Program-made: the position numbers and the translations under genes
Notes under the pieces: model-generated
Seen by the model: only the letters and a program-made list of their open reading frames with translations
What the model was told of the DNA's origin: nothing
Database searches by the model: none
Assembly: GCA_012184525.1 (NCBI GenBank)
Contig: WOFQ01000037.1
Coordinates: 62,001 to 126,000 of the forward strand
Length of the DNA stretch: 64,000 nucleotides
DNA from: Xenoacremonium recifei
Taxonomy: Eukaryota; Ascomycota; Sordariomycetes; Hypocreales; Nectriaceae
Reading direction: 5' to 3'
Shown: positions 1-10,546 of the stretch, one piece after another
Layout: the number at the start of each line of letters is the position of its first letter
Numbering within the stretch: position 1 is the stretch's first letter

Positions 1-446
1 CGCTCAGGGTTCGCGGGAACAGTGGTGTGAAAAATCATCATGTGAAATGATGGAGCAGGAGATGTTGGAAGAGACATACCTCTGGAGAGACGAAGCAATG
101 GATGAGCGACCACCCAATTGCGCGAATGGCTGGTCGAACAAGAAAAGAATACAACTTGTCCTTCACTTGAAGGTCACTTCGTCCACCGCCAGTCAACGCA
201 CGTTGGGATGAAAGCCATCTGTAGAGGAAAAGGAATGAAGAAGATGAAGCAGATTGCTCTGGGTCAGAAAATTTGAACCATGGAGAATGGGGTGGTGCGC
301 TGACTAACGAGCGGGATTAGCAAATAAAATCGCATTATTGCATTTTGGCCGCTAACTCAGTAACCGAATTTTGGCAGGCACCTTGGACTCTGGACATCCT
401 CTGCTTCATCCCGTTGTCTTCTCTCAGAAGAAATCTCAACAAAGCC
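1..446. other. Left-edge non-coding region, MTR3 upstream
   Basis: No convincing coding sequence on either strand. It should hold the promoter and 5' leader of MTR3. On the minus strand at about 69-80 there is an AG|GTATGT donor-like string, so a 5'-leader exon of a gene lying off the left edge is possible but not shown. Confidence 0.5.
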
Positions 447-1348
447 ATGGGTGATCGACGACGAATAAATGGCCCTGGGGGCGTCACATTTCCACCCCTG
501 TTCGAGGGGGAGGAGCTTCCAGCTGTGATTCGTGCCCGGCCAGGGGATAGCATGCGATCACGATGTAATCCGAATCAGACCCAAAACTGCGAAACTAGAC
601 TGATGAGCGTGCAGATTTGGAGATTGGGGTCACCCCATCAGCATCAGGGTCAGCATACCTTGAAGTTGAGCCACAAGAGGGTTCCGGTAGCAAGGGGATG
701 AAAATTTCCTGCACAGTCCATGGCCCAAGATCTCTACCCCGATCAGCACCTTTCTCACCACACATGGTTCTCACAACTCACGTCAAATATGCCCCCTTCG
801 CGACACGGCAACGAAGAGGCTATCTGAGGGATTCAAGCGAGAGAGATCTGAGCACACATCTCGAGACTGCACTCCGAGGCGCCATCATCGCCGACCGATG
901 GCCCAAAAGCGGCGTGGATGTGGTGGTGACAATCATCGAAGGCGATCAAGCACGACAGGTCGCAGTCGAGCAAGGAAGTGAAGAATGGGACATGATGAAT
1001 GTCCTTAGTGGCTGCATCACAGTTGCGGCTGCTGCGTTGGCTGATGCTGGCATTGACTGCGTCGATACGCTCTCCGGGGGAGTGGCCGCACTTGTCTCGA
1101 ACCAAGACGGAAAGGACCCCGTGATGGTTCTCGACCCAGTGCCCTCAGAACATCCATCTATCCTTGCAGCTTGCTGCGTGGCTTATCTACCGGCTAGAGA
1201 CGAACTCACCAACATATGGCTGAAGGGTGCTCTGCCATCATCAGATCCCAAACTTCGCCGCCAACTGGTTTCTCGCGCCGTCCAAGCCAGCAAAGGAAAC
1301 GCCAGCGTTGCGGTGGATTCATTGAACGAAGTGGCCTTGGCCGTCTGA
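447..1348 (+). CDS. MTR3: Exosome core subunit Mtr3 (RNase PH fold)
   Basis: Probable Mtr3 subunit of the RNA exosome core ring, which processes and degrades RNA 3'-5' in nucleus and cytoplasm. Family knowledge: RNase PH-like subunits of the eukaryotic ring are structural, not catalytic. Exons 447-564 and 615-1348, intron 565-614 (50 bp, GTAATC..GTGCAG, phase 1), giving 283 aa. The start ATG opens with MGDRRRINGP, the usual fungal Mtr3 opening. Across the splice the protein reads GVTPSASGSAYLE, then CTVHGPRSLPRS, a GVDVVVTIIEGD strand and a conserved LADAGI segment, the expected RNase PH order. Length fits the family. The splice was chosen because it alone restores the conserved strand after the N-terminus. 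Confusion with Rrp46 or Rrp41 is possible, but the N-terminus favours Mtr3. Confidence 0.88.
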
Positions 1349-2188
1349 AAAGCTGCTGTGGTGGCCGGTCAACAAACACATACAAAAGCAACGCTCGAGT
1401 CGCCATCATATGAAGATGAGGAAACTATCAATAGGAAATGACGATTCCGGAACACAATCCAGAGAAACCGGATCACAAAGTAATCCGCTAAGGGCTTGTC
1501 AGAGGCGCGAAGGATGAAGATCAAGATAGGGAAAATACGATGAACGGTGTTTGGAAAAGTAGTCGCGCGCAGGGACTGATAGGCGGATTGATCAGCAAGA
1601 GGACGAAGGGGTAGCCTGCTTCCATAGGGCCTGTAGACATGGTTTCATGATGCTCTCGGAGGTGTAAAAGATACCCAAAACACCGACTCAACGAACTAAG
1701 ATGGGGTCGACGGGAATACCAAAATGAGTTAACGTCTTTTTAGATTTCCCTGCTGAGCGATGTGCATGAGAATTACAGATGAGATGCGTGTACAAGACCA
1801 AGTAAACATGTTAATGCGGGATCGGAGCTGGTAGACCACAGTTTGCATGTGAAAGGATTGCACTGTCCGGCAGCGTGGACTTGCGCGGAGTTTCTTTGTT
1901 GGGGCTTGTCGTCATGCTGAGTCCGCACTGTACCCCAGCGGGCAGTAGTTCCTGCTACCAATGCACCTACAGTGCACTAACACTGACGTCCCATCACTCA
2001 CTTCCGTCGACTTAGACTCAATCAGGTCCTAGCCCAGTCCAGCGACGGACAATCCGACAACGCATCGCGACGTGACGCTTCACGATGCTCCTCTCCCCAT
2101 CCATCACATCGACCCCTTGAAACGTCAAACATCCCGTCGATCCCGCCCAACTCCGCACCGTCCCCCGTCGGACCCCCGTTCGAGGGCC
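1349..2188. other. Intergenic region MTR3 - RING ligase
   Basis: Non-coding by reading: only short shadow frames. It holds the 3' end of MTR3 and the promoter and leader of the RING protein. An open frame runs upstream of the chosen ATG at 2189 to 2072, but there it begins with GTG, so it is treated as leader. Confidence 0.5.
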
Positions 2189-5059
2189 ATGGCCGGGCTC
2201 GAGCCGCTCACATCGCCACCTCCTCCTCCTCCTCCTCCGAGCTTCGCCAACATCGCCGGCTCCGACAACGCCAGCATCGCCTCCTGGTATAACCTCACGG
2301 CCTGGTCGGAGAACGTCAACCGGTATGCTCCGCTGCTCGAGGATCTGGTTCGGGCCGGCCCTCGCCTCATGAAGAAGTTGGGCTTCCCCGTGCCTCTCGC
2401 CGATGCCGATTCCGCCGCCGACGCCCTCCTCTTCCCGACCGACTCGCCCATACAGCAGGTCATGGAGCCTCTTGCCGATGTTGGGGCCGCAGAGCTCCTG
2501 GTCGAGGCTACCGACCCTGACGCAAGTACTCCTCGCCTCTCGATGGACGGCGCACGTGGCCTCGGAAGTGTCTTTGGATATGCCACGAGCAAATGGGCCT
2601 TATCTTGCTTCCTCATGGCCTTTATCCTGAACCGAACCCAAATCTTCGCCGCCACGCGACGCCGACCCCGACTGCGATGGCAGAGCCGGCTGCTTCTGCG
2701 GATAGTACCGATCATCTTGCTTGTCATTCAAGCCCGACAAATATTACAGTCCATACAATGCCAGACGTCGCCCAACTTCGCCGAGCTCCGGTGGGGGGAT
2801 TCGAGCAAGAGCTCCGACCTCATGTTCTCGCAGTCCAGCAAACTTTTGAACTCCCTCAGCTCTACGCTGCTTTTTGGTTCTTCCGACGAGGAGTCATGCC
2901 TTGCTATCAACATGATCCCATCCGATGAGTCCGGTTCAGCCCGTAATCTGTCGGGTTCTTTGTCCCGACTCTGGCCCCTCTTCGGCACATTCTGCCTGAG
3001 CCAGTTCCTCGAGGTAGTGTCATGTGCCGTCCAAGGCCGTATAGTGGCGCCCGAGACGGGGATGACACTGTTCGAGCAGTCATTGGCCTTCGCCGAGGCT
3101 GATGCCGCGATTGGCAATCAGCTTGGCTGGGGCCTTTTCTCAAAGTCTTCTTCTACTGAGACGCCCTCTTCAAATCTTGGGAGTGCCATCGCTTTAAGCC
3201 GTTCCATGATCATGAAGAGGGTCAACACGTCACCCGAGGTTCTTCTCGTGGCATTTCTTTCCGCCATGACACACATCACCAGTCACGTGCTTGGAGTGTT
3301 TAACCTGCAGGCCAAGTACCGTCTAGTCAGCACGGGATTCTGGGGCATCTGCTTCATGGGAAGCATTGTATGGAGCGCGCTTTGTTTCGACCTCGACGAT
3401 CTAAGCTCCCAGGGGCTACTGAGGTTCCCAACAGTTTGTATTGTCGGGTTTGTGCCGCATGTCCTGGTGCTGATCGGCATATTGATGTGTGCTACTATTT
3501 ACTCGCTGGCTCTCCTTCTCACGGCACTATCTCCCCCAGAGAGTCATGAGACGGCAGTCATGACCTTCCGTCAACGCATCGCCCATGCTCATGAGAACAT
3601 GCAGGCGAATGTCTCTCTTTCCGACATAAGGATTACCCGGGAAATGGATTTCTATACCGCGTTACTAAGAGCTGGATTCGGGGCCATAACTATGGCGAGC
3701 GAGGCTGTCTATTTGAACGAGGACCGCGGAGTCAGCTTAAAGAGGCATACCTGGCTCGAAGAGGAGCGGTTTAGGGAGGTGGAAGAGTTACAGAGGAAGT
3801 GGATTGGCGGCGGACTTCCAGACTCTCGATATGACCAGGTCGGTGCCATTGGGCTGATCCCAGTCAAGTCCGGTCCTGCGGTTGCATCGAACGGCTATGC
3901 CAGGGAACGAGCTGCCCAGAAAGTGCCCAAGGGCCGAGGGGAACGGGGTTTGCGCATGGGCATTGGAGCCGCAGAGAGAAGCTCCCGCTGGCTGATGGCT
4001 TTGGAGTTCATCCTTAGCATCAACAAGCTGCTTGCAAGGCTCGCCGCAAAGGCTGTCCTGTGGTGTCTGGGGATGATCCGAATCCGTTACCGGCCTGCCT
4101 GGCTTCTTTGGCTGGCACGGCATCCCAAGAGCACAAAGGGGGAGAAACCGCCTCGCCGCAGTCGAAGGAACGATCTCGCATCGCAGCTCCCCTTTAACGC
4201 AAACGGACGCATACCCCGGGCCGACGGGACAGACGTCGAAGCCGAGTTCAGACGCACCGACACGAGCCAGGACGAGACAGCCCTCGACAAGGAGTTGTAC
4301 ACATACTGGCTCAAGGGCGGCTGGTGGGGATCCGACGACTCAAGCGGTGACTATGAGCCGCATCCAGACGATGATGACTTCGACACGACGAGCGTCTTCT
4401 CCATGTCGACCACGGCAGACACTGACGACGAGAACGCCTGGGAGTCAGAAGACGACGGCCAACGGACGCCCACCCAACGCAGTCCGCAGTTCTCTCGCGA
4501 GGGCACCCCTTTCACCGACAGCCCCATGCAGATCTCCGACCTCGCCCGCCTCCTCCATCCTACCAGCCCCGAGGAGCGCGAAGAGGCCCGCACGCTCTCC
4601 GCCCACCTCCAGAACGAAGGCATCATGACGCGCTCCCGCTTCCGCCGCATGGAACACCTCCAACGCACCCGCATCCTCACCGGCGCCCCCTCCGGCCTGC
4701 TCTCCCACTCCGACCCTGCGCCAACCACCACCACCACCACCACCACCAGCCGCAAGATCAAGCTCAGCCCCGACGAAGAGGAACGCCTTCTCGAACAACT
4801 CCTCCTGTCGCGCCGCCAGAACGGTTCTAGCACCGGCGAGGAATCCTCGGTGCCGTGGGACCAGGGCGGTTCGGGCTTTGGCAGCGGTGGACCGCAGTGT
4901 GTCGTCTGCCAGAGCGCGCCGCGCACCATTATCGTGTGGCCGTGCCGCTGCCTGAGTCTTTGCGACGACTGCCGCGTGTCGTTGGCCATGAACAACTTTG
5001 ACAAGTGCGTCTGCTGTCGGCGCGAGGTCATAAGTTTCAGCCGTATCTTTGTGCCTTAG
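2189..5059 (+). CDS. Multi-pass membrane RING E3 ubiquitin ligase (Asi1/Asi3-like)
   Basis: Single-exon gene, 956 aa. The C-terminus carries a RING-like zinc finger from about residue 904: CVVC, then C-R-C, CDDC and CVCC, ending within about 10 residues of the stop. This is the arrangement of Asi1/Asi3, inner-nuclear-membrane E3 ligases that degrade misplaced or misfolded membrane proteins. Roughly six hydrophobic spans lie between about residues 135 and 450 (for example around WALSCFLMAFIL and ILMCATIYSLALLL), followed by a basic stretch and a long acidic, Ser/Thr-rich linker with a Thr run encoded by an ACC repeat near 4720-4750. The N-terminus has a proline tract. The first ATG in frame is at 2189; upstream in-frame codons have no ATG. 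Assignment to the Asi type rests on topology and the C-terminal RING; substrate and exact membrane are inference. Confidence 0.82.
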   Translation: MAGLEPLTSPPPPPPPPSFANIAGSDNASIASWYNLTAWSENVNRYAPLLEDLVRAGPRLMKKLGFPVPLADADSAADALLFPTDSPIQQVMEPLADVGAAELLVEATDPDASTPRLSMDGARGLGSVFGYATSKWALSCFLMAFILNRTQIFAATRRRPRLRWQSRLLLRIVPIILLVIQARQILQSIQCQTSPNFAELRWGDSSKSSDLMFSQSSKLLNSLSSTLLFGSSDEESCLAINMIPSDESGSARNLSGSLSRLWPLFGTFCLSQFLEVVSCAVQGRIVAPETGMTLFEQSLAFAEADAAIGNQLGWGLFSKSSSTETPSSNLGSAIALSRSMIMKRVNTSPEVLLVAFLSAMTHITSHVLGVFNLQAKYRLVSTGFWGICFMGSIVWSALCFDLDDLSSQGLLRFPTVCIVGFVPHVLVLIGILMCATIYSLALLLTALSPPESHETAVMTFRQRIAHAHENMQANVSLSDIRITREMDFYTALLRAGFGAITMASEAVYLNEDRGVSLKRHTWLEEERFREVEELQRKWIGGGLPDSRYDQVGAIGLIPVKSGPAVASNGYARERAAQKVPKGRGERGLRMGIGAAERSSRWLMALEFILSINKLLARLAAKAVLWCLGMIRIRYRPAWLLWLARHPKSTKGEKPPRRSRRNDLASQLPFNANGRIPRADGTDVEAEFRRTDTSQDETALDKELYTYWLKGGWWGSDDSSGDYEPHPDDDDFDTTSVFSMSTTADTDDENAWESEDDGQRTPTQRSPQFSREGTPFTDSPMQISDLARLLHPTSPEEREEARTLSAHLQNEGIMTRSRFRRMEHLQRTRILTGAPSGLLSHSDPAPTTTTTTTTSRKIKLSPDEEERLLEQLLLSRRQNGSSTGEESSVPWDQGGSGFGSGGPQCVVCQSAPRTIIVWPCRCLSLCDDCRVSLAMNNFDKCVCCRREVISFSRIFVP

Positions 5060-5246
5060 AGCTTTTTTGTCGTTGGAAATCAGATACCGAGAGCGCAGGT
5101 TGTTGCATATTCGCCTACATGAATCACGGGGGGCGTTTTTTCTCATTCCCGGAATTTGATGGGATTTGCAGGTGGTCCGAGTGGTTTATTGTATCTGTAG
5201 TCTGTCTGCATATAACTACATTTTAGAAGCACGCCTGAATAAAGTG

Positions 5247-6092
5247 CTACATGGCGGCCCATTCAATCGTAAATGTCCGCACATTGGCGTCACCCGGTGT
5301 GTCTGTCTCCTCCTGGCCTCCAATCAAGAAGGCCTTCTTCACGGCCGTAGCCAGTCTACCTCCGGTCACGATGTCCAATATAGGTATTTCTTCGTTCCAG
5401 CCGTACTGTGTGGCCATGAAGTGCGCGTGGAACCGAAGAGGGTCTCCAGGATAGACGCTATATTGTGATCCGAACCGTAGACCAGGAGTCATGTAGTAGC
5501 CATTGTTGAGAAACTTGCGACACAGAGGCCCGTCACGGGGTCTCTCTGCTCGATATGCACGTTCGGCATCAGAGGATATCAGGGGGCCGCTCGATGTGGG
5601 CGTGACACCAAGGGACTTCACTGGGGCGTCTGGTTGAGGGGCATCTGACGAAGTTGAAGGCACAGCGCTGTCATATTGGCGAGGTTGGGCGTTACGTCGC
5701 GCTTGCGAATGTCGCTCAGCCATCTCGGCGGCCTTCTTGGCGTTATTCTCCGCGAGCACCCTATGGGCGGTCTGCTTCTTCGTGCGCAACGAGTCGAGAT
5801 AGGCTCGCCGGGCTTCAGAATCGGGGTTGCGGAGCACAGCTTGGTGGGCAGCTACATCATCTACTACAAAGGCCAATTCCTTGCGCACGAGCGCTTCAGC
5901 TTCTTCCGGGCGCAGCTCGACCGGCAAGCCGAGGAAGGTGTTTTGTGAAGGCTGCTGCGGCGTGGTCCCGACAAACGTGGCACTCAGGCTCGCATTACGA
6001 CGAAGGAAGGCCACTGCGTTCGAATCGAAGACGAGGTACCGGCCTGCGATCTTACAGATCCGAACGGGCGTTGTGGTCTCCGTCGTGGACAT
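5247..6092 (-). CDS. SEN34: tRNA-splicing endonuclease catalytic subunit Sen34
   Basis: 281 aa. Sen34 cuts the 3' splice site of intron-containing pre-tRNAs as part of the SEN tetramer. The C-terminal nuclease fold is clear: GYYMTPGLRFG, then VYPGDPLRFH and a TAVKKAFL helix. The catalytic triad of the family fits Tyr214, His222 and Lys253 (Tyr-to-His spacing 8, His-to-Lys spacing 31, as in known Sen34). The N-terminal domain starts MSTTETTTPVRI. The middle (about 85-170) is Ala/Gln/Ser-rich, probably helical and disordered. A 5' intron at 6098-6302 (GTAAGT..CTTAG) lies just before the ATG; an upstream ATG at 6352 would be in frame if this intron is spliced, adding about 21 residues. The 6092 start is preferred because it begins at the usual family N-terminus. 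Confidence 0.92.
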   Translation of the reverse strand: MSTTETTTPVRICKIAGRYLVFDSNAVAFLRRNASLSATFVGTTPQQPSQNTFLGLPVELRPEEAEALVRKELAFVVDDVAAHQAVLRNPDSEARRAYLDSLRTKKQTAHRVLAENNAKKAAEMAERHSQARRNAQPRQYDSAVPSTSSDAPQPDAPVKSLGVTPTSSGPLISSDAERAYRAERPRDGPLCRKFLNNGYYMTPGLRFGSQYSVYPGDPLRFHAHFMATQYGWNEEIPILDIVTGGRLATAVKKAFLIGGQEETDTPGDANVRTFTIEWAAM

Positions 6093-6097
6093 GGTTT

Positions 6098-6302
6098 CTA
6101 AGAGCAAAATCGCTGATTAGCTTGAGATCCAATTGCAATGAAGAATCACAAAACAATGTAATAGTTGACACATCATAAGTCGTCCTCGTAATTTATCGGT
6201 TGTCATCACAAAGATCAGGGGATTGACAGATTGATAAACGTTATAATCATTGAGTCTTTTGGGCTTGTTGATGAAGGAAGGAGAGCAAGAGGGAAAACTT
6301 AC
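6098..6302 (-). other. Probable 5' intron of SEN34
   Basis: Reading on the minus strand, GTAAGT at 6302 pairs with a CTAAT branch-like site and a CTTAG acceptor at 6098, five bases before the SEN34 ATG. At 205 bp it is the longest intron inferred in the window. Splicing joins an upstream ATG (6352) in frame with SEN34. Confidence 0.65.
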
Positions 6303-6524
6303 CAAATGGAAACGTCCTGGTGTGGTTGAAAGGAAGAAGAAATGCGAGCCGGAGCTCCATGGTTGAAGAATTTTTAGCTGGAGCTCGCTAGCTGCCCTGG
6401 CCCAAGCCCGATAAGATAAGGCGCTTGTACAGTCGCACAGCCCGCAGGCTCCGCTCCGTAAATACCAGGAGATACCTAGGTACCAGAGGTATGAAAGTTG
6501 AAGTATGGGCTTAAATTCGGGAAT

Positions 6525-7713
6525 TCAGAAATCCAGGCCTTCTTTCTTGGGCTCCTTTGATTTCGCCGGCTTGCTAGGTTCTTCGTCTTCTCCCACAGGT
6601 GGCAGACTGAACGGGGTGATGACCATTCCATTGGAGCTGCTGAGGCGGAACGAGAGATTCTCCCGTGCCCAAGACCCCTCCAAGCCGCCGCCCTTCTCAT
6701 GAAAAACAGGCAGGCTGTGCGCTCGCAGGAGACCCTGGCCCTTGTCCTCGTTGGTTGGGTCTCGGGCAATGGGTGCTTGATGTTGAAGGGGTATGAATTC
6801 CAGCACTCCATCTGACAGAAGCTCCATCCAACGCGCGAGGCCTGTGGATCGTGGGAAAAGGGTGATGGGAACGGTGACAAAAGCGGTCAGTTGTGATGGG
6901 TACTGTCGTAGAAGCGCTCTCAGGGCGTGAAGAAACTGCAAGACCTCTTTCGGCTGACTGGCCGAAGACGAGTATAAGGTTGGCGAGAGCAGGCTGGGGA
7001 CGACAATCCGGTGGACCGTTCCTGGCGGCGAGTTCTTTACCCTGGAGGTGACGTCCGCAATAAATCTCTTGAAAGAGGAATGAGAAGACGAAGCCAATGG
7101 ACTATCCATAGGCGAAGCGTGGAACTGGCCCTTGATTGCGCTGTTCTCAAGGCGTTTGGTGAGATCGAAAGTGTGGCAGAAGGGGCTTGCGCCTTGACCT
7201 TGGCTAGCCGGAGGTTGAGAGTCTACATATAAGGTGGAATTAGCAAGGACATACTGACAGAGACCAGTGATGAGATATACCTCTTGATGGCGCATTGCGG
7301 TTCCCCAGAGTCTCATACCGCCATGCAATCTTCATCTTGTCGTCAGGAGCAGGCTCAGACTTAGTAGACTTAGATGATCCCGGCGCTTTCAGCCCTGGCA
7401 GTTCCCTCCTCCAAGTTTCGCCAAAGCCCAGCAGATGGACATGATGGCCTTGAACGAGGCCCTCGGCGGCATAGTAGCGAAGCAAAACTCCTCCAAAATC
7501 TGTGGTTCCAGATTCCTCAATCAGCAGAGACGTCCCCATGGGCATCCCAGCATGGCCAGCCAGAAGTTGGTCGAGCGATTGAGTCCCGGTTGAGGTCGTG
7601 AGTCTGCCATCCAACGGCGAAGGTCTGGTCCCTGGCGCAAGGGCTTTTTCCTGGCGTACAGCAGGAGACGGGCCCGAGGAGCCTATGACAACGTTTCTTT
7701 TTCGAAATGACAT
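6525..7713 (-). CDS. ELP4: Elongator complex subunit Elp4
   Basis: Elp4 belongs to the Elp4-6 RecA-like hexameric ring of Elongator, needed for wobble-uridine modification of tRNAs. Exons on the minus strand are 7713-7281 and 7222-6525, intron 7223-7280 (58 bp, GTATAT..GTAG, GCTAAT branch, phase 1), giving 376 aa. The N-terminus starts MSFRKRNVV and has the PAXNEB pattern: SLDQLLAGHAG, then GTSLLIEESGTTDFGGVLLRYY, where the canonical Walker A is degenerate. Downstream blocks include HTFDLTKRL, HRIVVPSLLSP and LTAFVTVPITLF. The tail is basic and acidic (EEPSKPAKSKEPKKEG). It is divergent with RPB8, sharing a 311-bp promoter region. Confidence 0.92.
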
Positions 7714-8024
7714 GATGACATCTGGAAGCTGGTGGTCCTTCACCAGCGGAACTTGGGATGAAAGATTGTGTTAGTGGGAGGCTGTCATACTTGTACAAGT
7801 TCTTCAGCCCAGGCCCCCACAGCAGCAACTCAGGCACCGGACCCCACCAAAGCCGTCTCTTAGTAATTTTCCAAGCCTGGGGCTTAACATTTATTTTCTT
7901 TGACTTCAACTTCAGCCACCACCAGCTCTTCAACCACCTCCGCCAACCTTGACTCCCGCCGCACTCTCTCGCTTCCCAGACGCACTCACTCTTCCTCCCT
8001 AACACATCCATAAATCTCTCCAAA
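7714..8024. promoter_or_regulatory. Divergent promoter ELP4/RPB8
   Basis: A 311-bp gap between two head-to-head genes. The RPB8-proximal half is pyrimidine-rich, usual for fungal leaders. No specific factor site is claimed. Confidence 0.5.
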
Positions 8025-8542
8025 ATGTCCGGCAGCGGCGACGCCACCCTCTTCGAGGAGTCCTTCACGGTCACCGACTACGACCAGTCCAAGTACGATC
8101 GAGTCGCCCGCATCCAGGCCACCTCAGCCGACAACCAGACCGTCATGGCCCTCGACATCAACACCGAGCTGTTCCCCTGCGCCGTGTCCGACGGCCTGCA
8201 TGTCGTCATCGCCACGACGCTGTCCCTGGACGGCACCAAGGAGGACGAGAAGGGCTGGCAGGACGTGGGCAAGGGCGGCGATGCGCCGGCGACCATTGCC
8301 GACCTGTACGACTACGTATGCCACGGCAAGATCTACCGATTCGAGGAGACGTACGATGGAAACACGATGTACGTGAAGCGCGCGAGGCAAGATCAATTGG
8401 AGTATGGAAACTGTCTACTAACATGCGCTGTGACAGCAACGCCTACATCTCCTTTGGAGGACTCCTCATGTCGCTGCAGGGCCCGGTTAAGAAGCTGACG
8501 CCCCTGCGTGTCGACTACGTCTACCTCCTAGTCAAGAAATAA
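8025..8542 (+). CDS. RPB8: RNA polymerases I/II/III common subunit Rpb8 (RPABC3)
   Basis: Shared small subunit of all three nuclear RNA polymerases, with an OB-like fold. Exons 8025-8368 and 8437-8542, intron 8369-8436 (68 bp, GTACGT..GACAG, CTAAC branch, phase 2), giving 149 aa, close to the family length. The protein starts MSGSGDATLFEESFTVTDYD. It carries YDRVARIQA, an LDINTELFP strand, a DYVCHGKIYRFEE block, and after the splice AYISFGGLLMSLQG and a YVYLLVKK end. The join is forced: without it the conserved FGGLLM segment is out of frame. It sits head-to-head with ELP4 and tail-to-tail with the Nudix gene. Confidence 0.95.
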
Positions 8543-8727
8543 TGAACGAACGCTCTCTGAACCTGAGCCCTACCCCTGACCATGCAGCGGCGTCGTTTAT
8601 TTGATCTCAATGATATATACCCAGAGGGGAGTTCCCCTCTCACCAACATCTACACATGCAAATACAAAAATGTCGCCTCAATGGCCGACCTCGAGCATCA
8701 CCGTCATTCTACCTCAGCTGTCACGTC

Positions 8728-9790
8728 TTAGGAGGAAGCTGGTCGCCAGTTGCTCTGATGCGGCCCCGGGAACGCCACCTCGCGACGCAGCCTAGTCTTG
8801 ATCTCGGCCATGGCCGGCTCGTCGGCGTCAGTCAGGATCCCGTGGCGGATGAAGAAGTCAATGGTGACGAGGGCACAGTTGGGCTTGTACTTGGCGGCGG
8901 CGAGGTCGCGCTTGACCTGGTCGACGTCGCAGAGCTCGAACTTGGCGACCTCGCCGTCCTTGGGCTGGGGCGTCAGCCCGGCCGGTAGCTCGAGATCATA
9001 GACCCATTGGCACTCGGGGTAAATAAAGCCGCCCTCGCCCACCTGCGCCGCATTGGTGATGTAGATGTACGTGACGTTGCCAACGAACTTCGCGCGCTCA
9101 CGCACCACGTCCTCCGGCAGACTGGCCTCCTCGTCGGCCTCGCGCACCACGCACTCAAACGGGTCCTCGCCCGTCATGAGCCCGCCGGCCACGGTGTTGT
9201 CCAGCATGCCCGGGTACGTCGACTTGTCAGCCGCGCGCGTCGGGATCCAGAGCCTGAGCCCATGCGGCGCAGAAGCGTCGCGCACAAAGGCAACCATGTG
9301 CACGCCGTAGCGCATCGTGCCCAGCAGACCCATGGCCGCGCGCTCCATGCTGAAGAGCAGCTCGCCGGAGCGGCCGAAGACGGGCCAGACCTCGTCGCGC
9401 CAGCCGCGCAGGAGGGGAAAGGTCTTGTTCTCGCGCCAGTAGGCGGCGACGGCGGCAACCTGGCGGGAACGCTCCTCTTCCGTGGGCTGCTGGAAGGCGA
9501 TGATGGTGCGGGCCTTGTCGTCGACGGTTAGGGGGCCTCTGATGTCTTCGGGGACTTTGACGAGTTCATGGAGGACACGCTCGAGGACATAGCCGATGGG
9601 ATAGGTCCCTTGCTCGTCTTGCCAGAGGAGAGTGTACAATGTTTGGTTGAACTTTTGGGATTTTTCAGGGTCTTTGGCCTCATAGGGAAACCTGGGAGGG
9701 TGTTAGGGGAGAGGTTCAGGGTCAGGTTCAGAGACGAGGAAACACTTGCATGTCGACCATGTCGATGAGATCGAGATTTGACTTCGCCAT
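8728..9790 (-). CDS. Nudix hydrolase with N-terminal DUF4743 (thiamine pyrophosphokinase-related)
   Basis: About 336 aa. It resembles fungal proteins labelled thiamin pyrophosphokinase-related (yeast YJR142W type): an N-terminal DUF4743-like region (TLLWQDEQGTYPIGYVL, KTFPLLRGWRDE) followed by a Nudix domain with LDNTVAGGL and the Nudix helix READEEASLPEDV. The helix keeps the READEEA core expected to bind metal and pyrophosphate. A small first exon encodes MAKSNLDLIDMVDMQ, starting at 9790. The intron acceptor is at 9692; the donor is uncertain. GT at 9743 keeps frame and gives an FPYEAKDPEK start to exon 2, as expected of the family; the better-looking GTGTTT at 9745 would break frame unless a downstream acceptor is used. 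True substrate is unknown. Confidence 0.85.
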
Positions 9791-10546
9791 GATGTATAGA
9801 TGTCACTATATAGGGTCAATAAGGCATAGAGTTAGGTTCTTGTATAGAAAACGGCATGCAAAGAAGTCTCTGATTCGCGGGGTTTGTGTGAAGCTGAGAG
9901 AGCAAGCAAAGTCTTACCAAGCTCCAACCTCGGTCCCCTCCTTTTATATGCCTGCGCCGAGGAGCACCGTTGCTTCTCTTATGTAAGGCCGTCTGAAGTC
10001 GGCAAGCAGCCTATCACGAAGCCTTGAGAGATGCGAACTGGTCGTGTGAGTTTGGAGGCTCGGTGAGAGCGCTTTGGGACCCTGTCGCGCCAGAACTGGA
10101 ACTGACCCCACGTTCTGGATCGACGGACCGCAGCGGGATTTGCACACGTGAGCGGGGTGATTCACACGGGGGGAGGGGGGAGTTTGAAGGTCAGGGAATT
10201 GATTCAGTTAGGGATCTTTGTGCTTATTTGAAATTATTTACAACAGCTTGTAAGCTCTGTTTATTATAGTCCAAATAGACATAAGGAACAACTATGTGGT
10301 AACTGATTTCTCAACCCCATCATCTTCGCTAGTATGTGTGAATCCATGTTCCCCCCCCCGCCTTAGCCCTGTGTCAAAGACGCTGCACTAACACAGCAAT
10401 GGCGCTTCCATCCGCATCCATCACCATCCTCACCCACTCGCCCATGAACAGGCGATACCTCATAAAACCCCCCTACAACCTCCAAACTCGCTCCCACCAA
10501 TCCTCCCATATCGCTTCTCCTCCCCAATCAGCATCATCCGCCCATC
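9791..10546. other. Intergenic region Nudix gene - OPI10
   Basis: Divergent promoter space for the Nudix gene and OPI10. It includes a G-run near 10166-10180 and a C-run near 10350-10360. The proximal OPI10 leader (about 10395-10546) is C/T-rich. No credible ORF; the 10399-11049 frame overlaps OPI10 in the wrong phase. Confidence 0.5.

Noticed and set aside
4351..5146. Two long minus-strand frames (226 and 233 aa)
   Set aside because: Antisense to the RING E3 ligase C-terminus, low-complexity Gly/Arg/Ser runs mirrored from its repeats.
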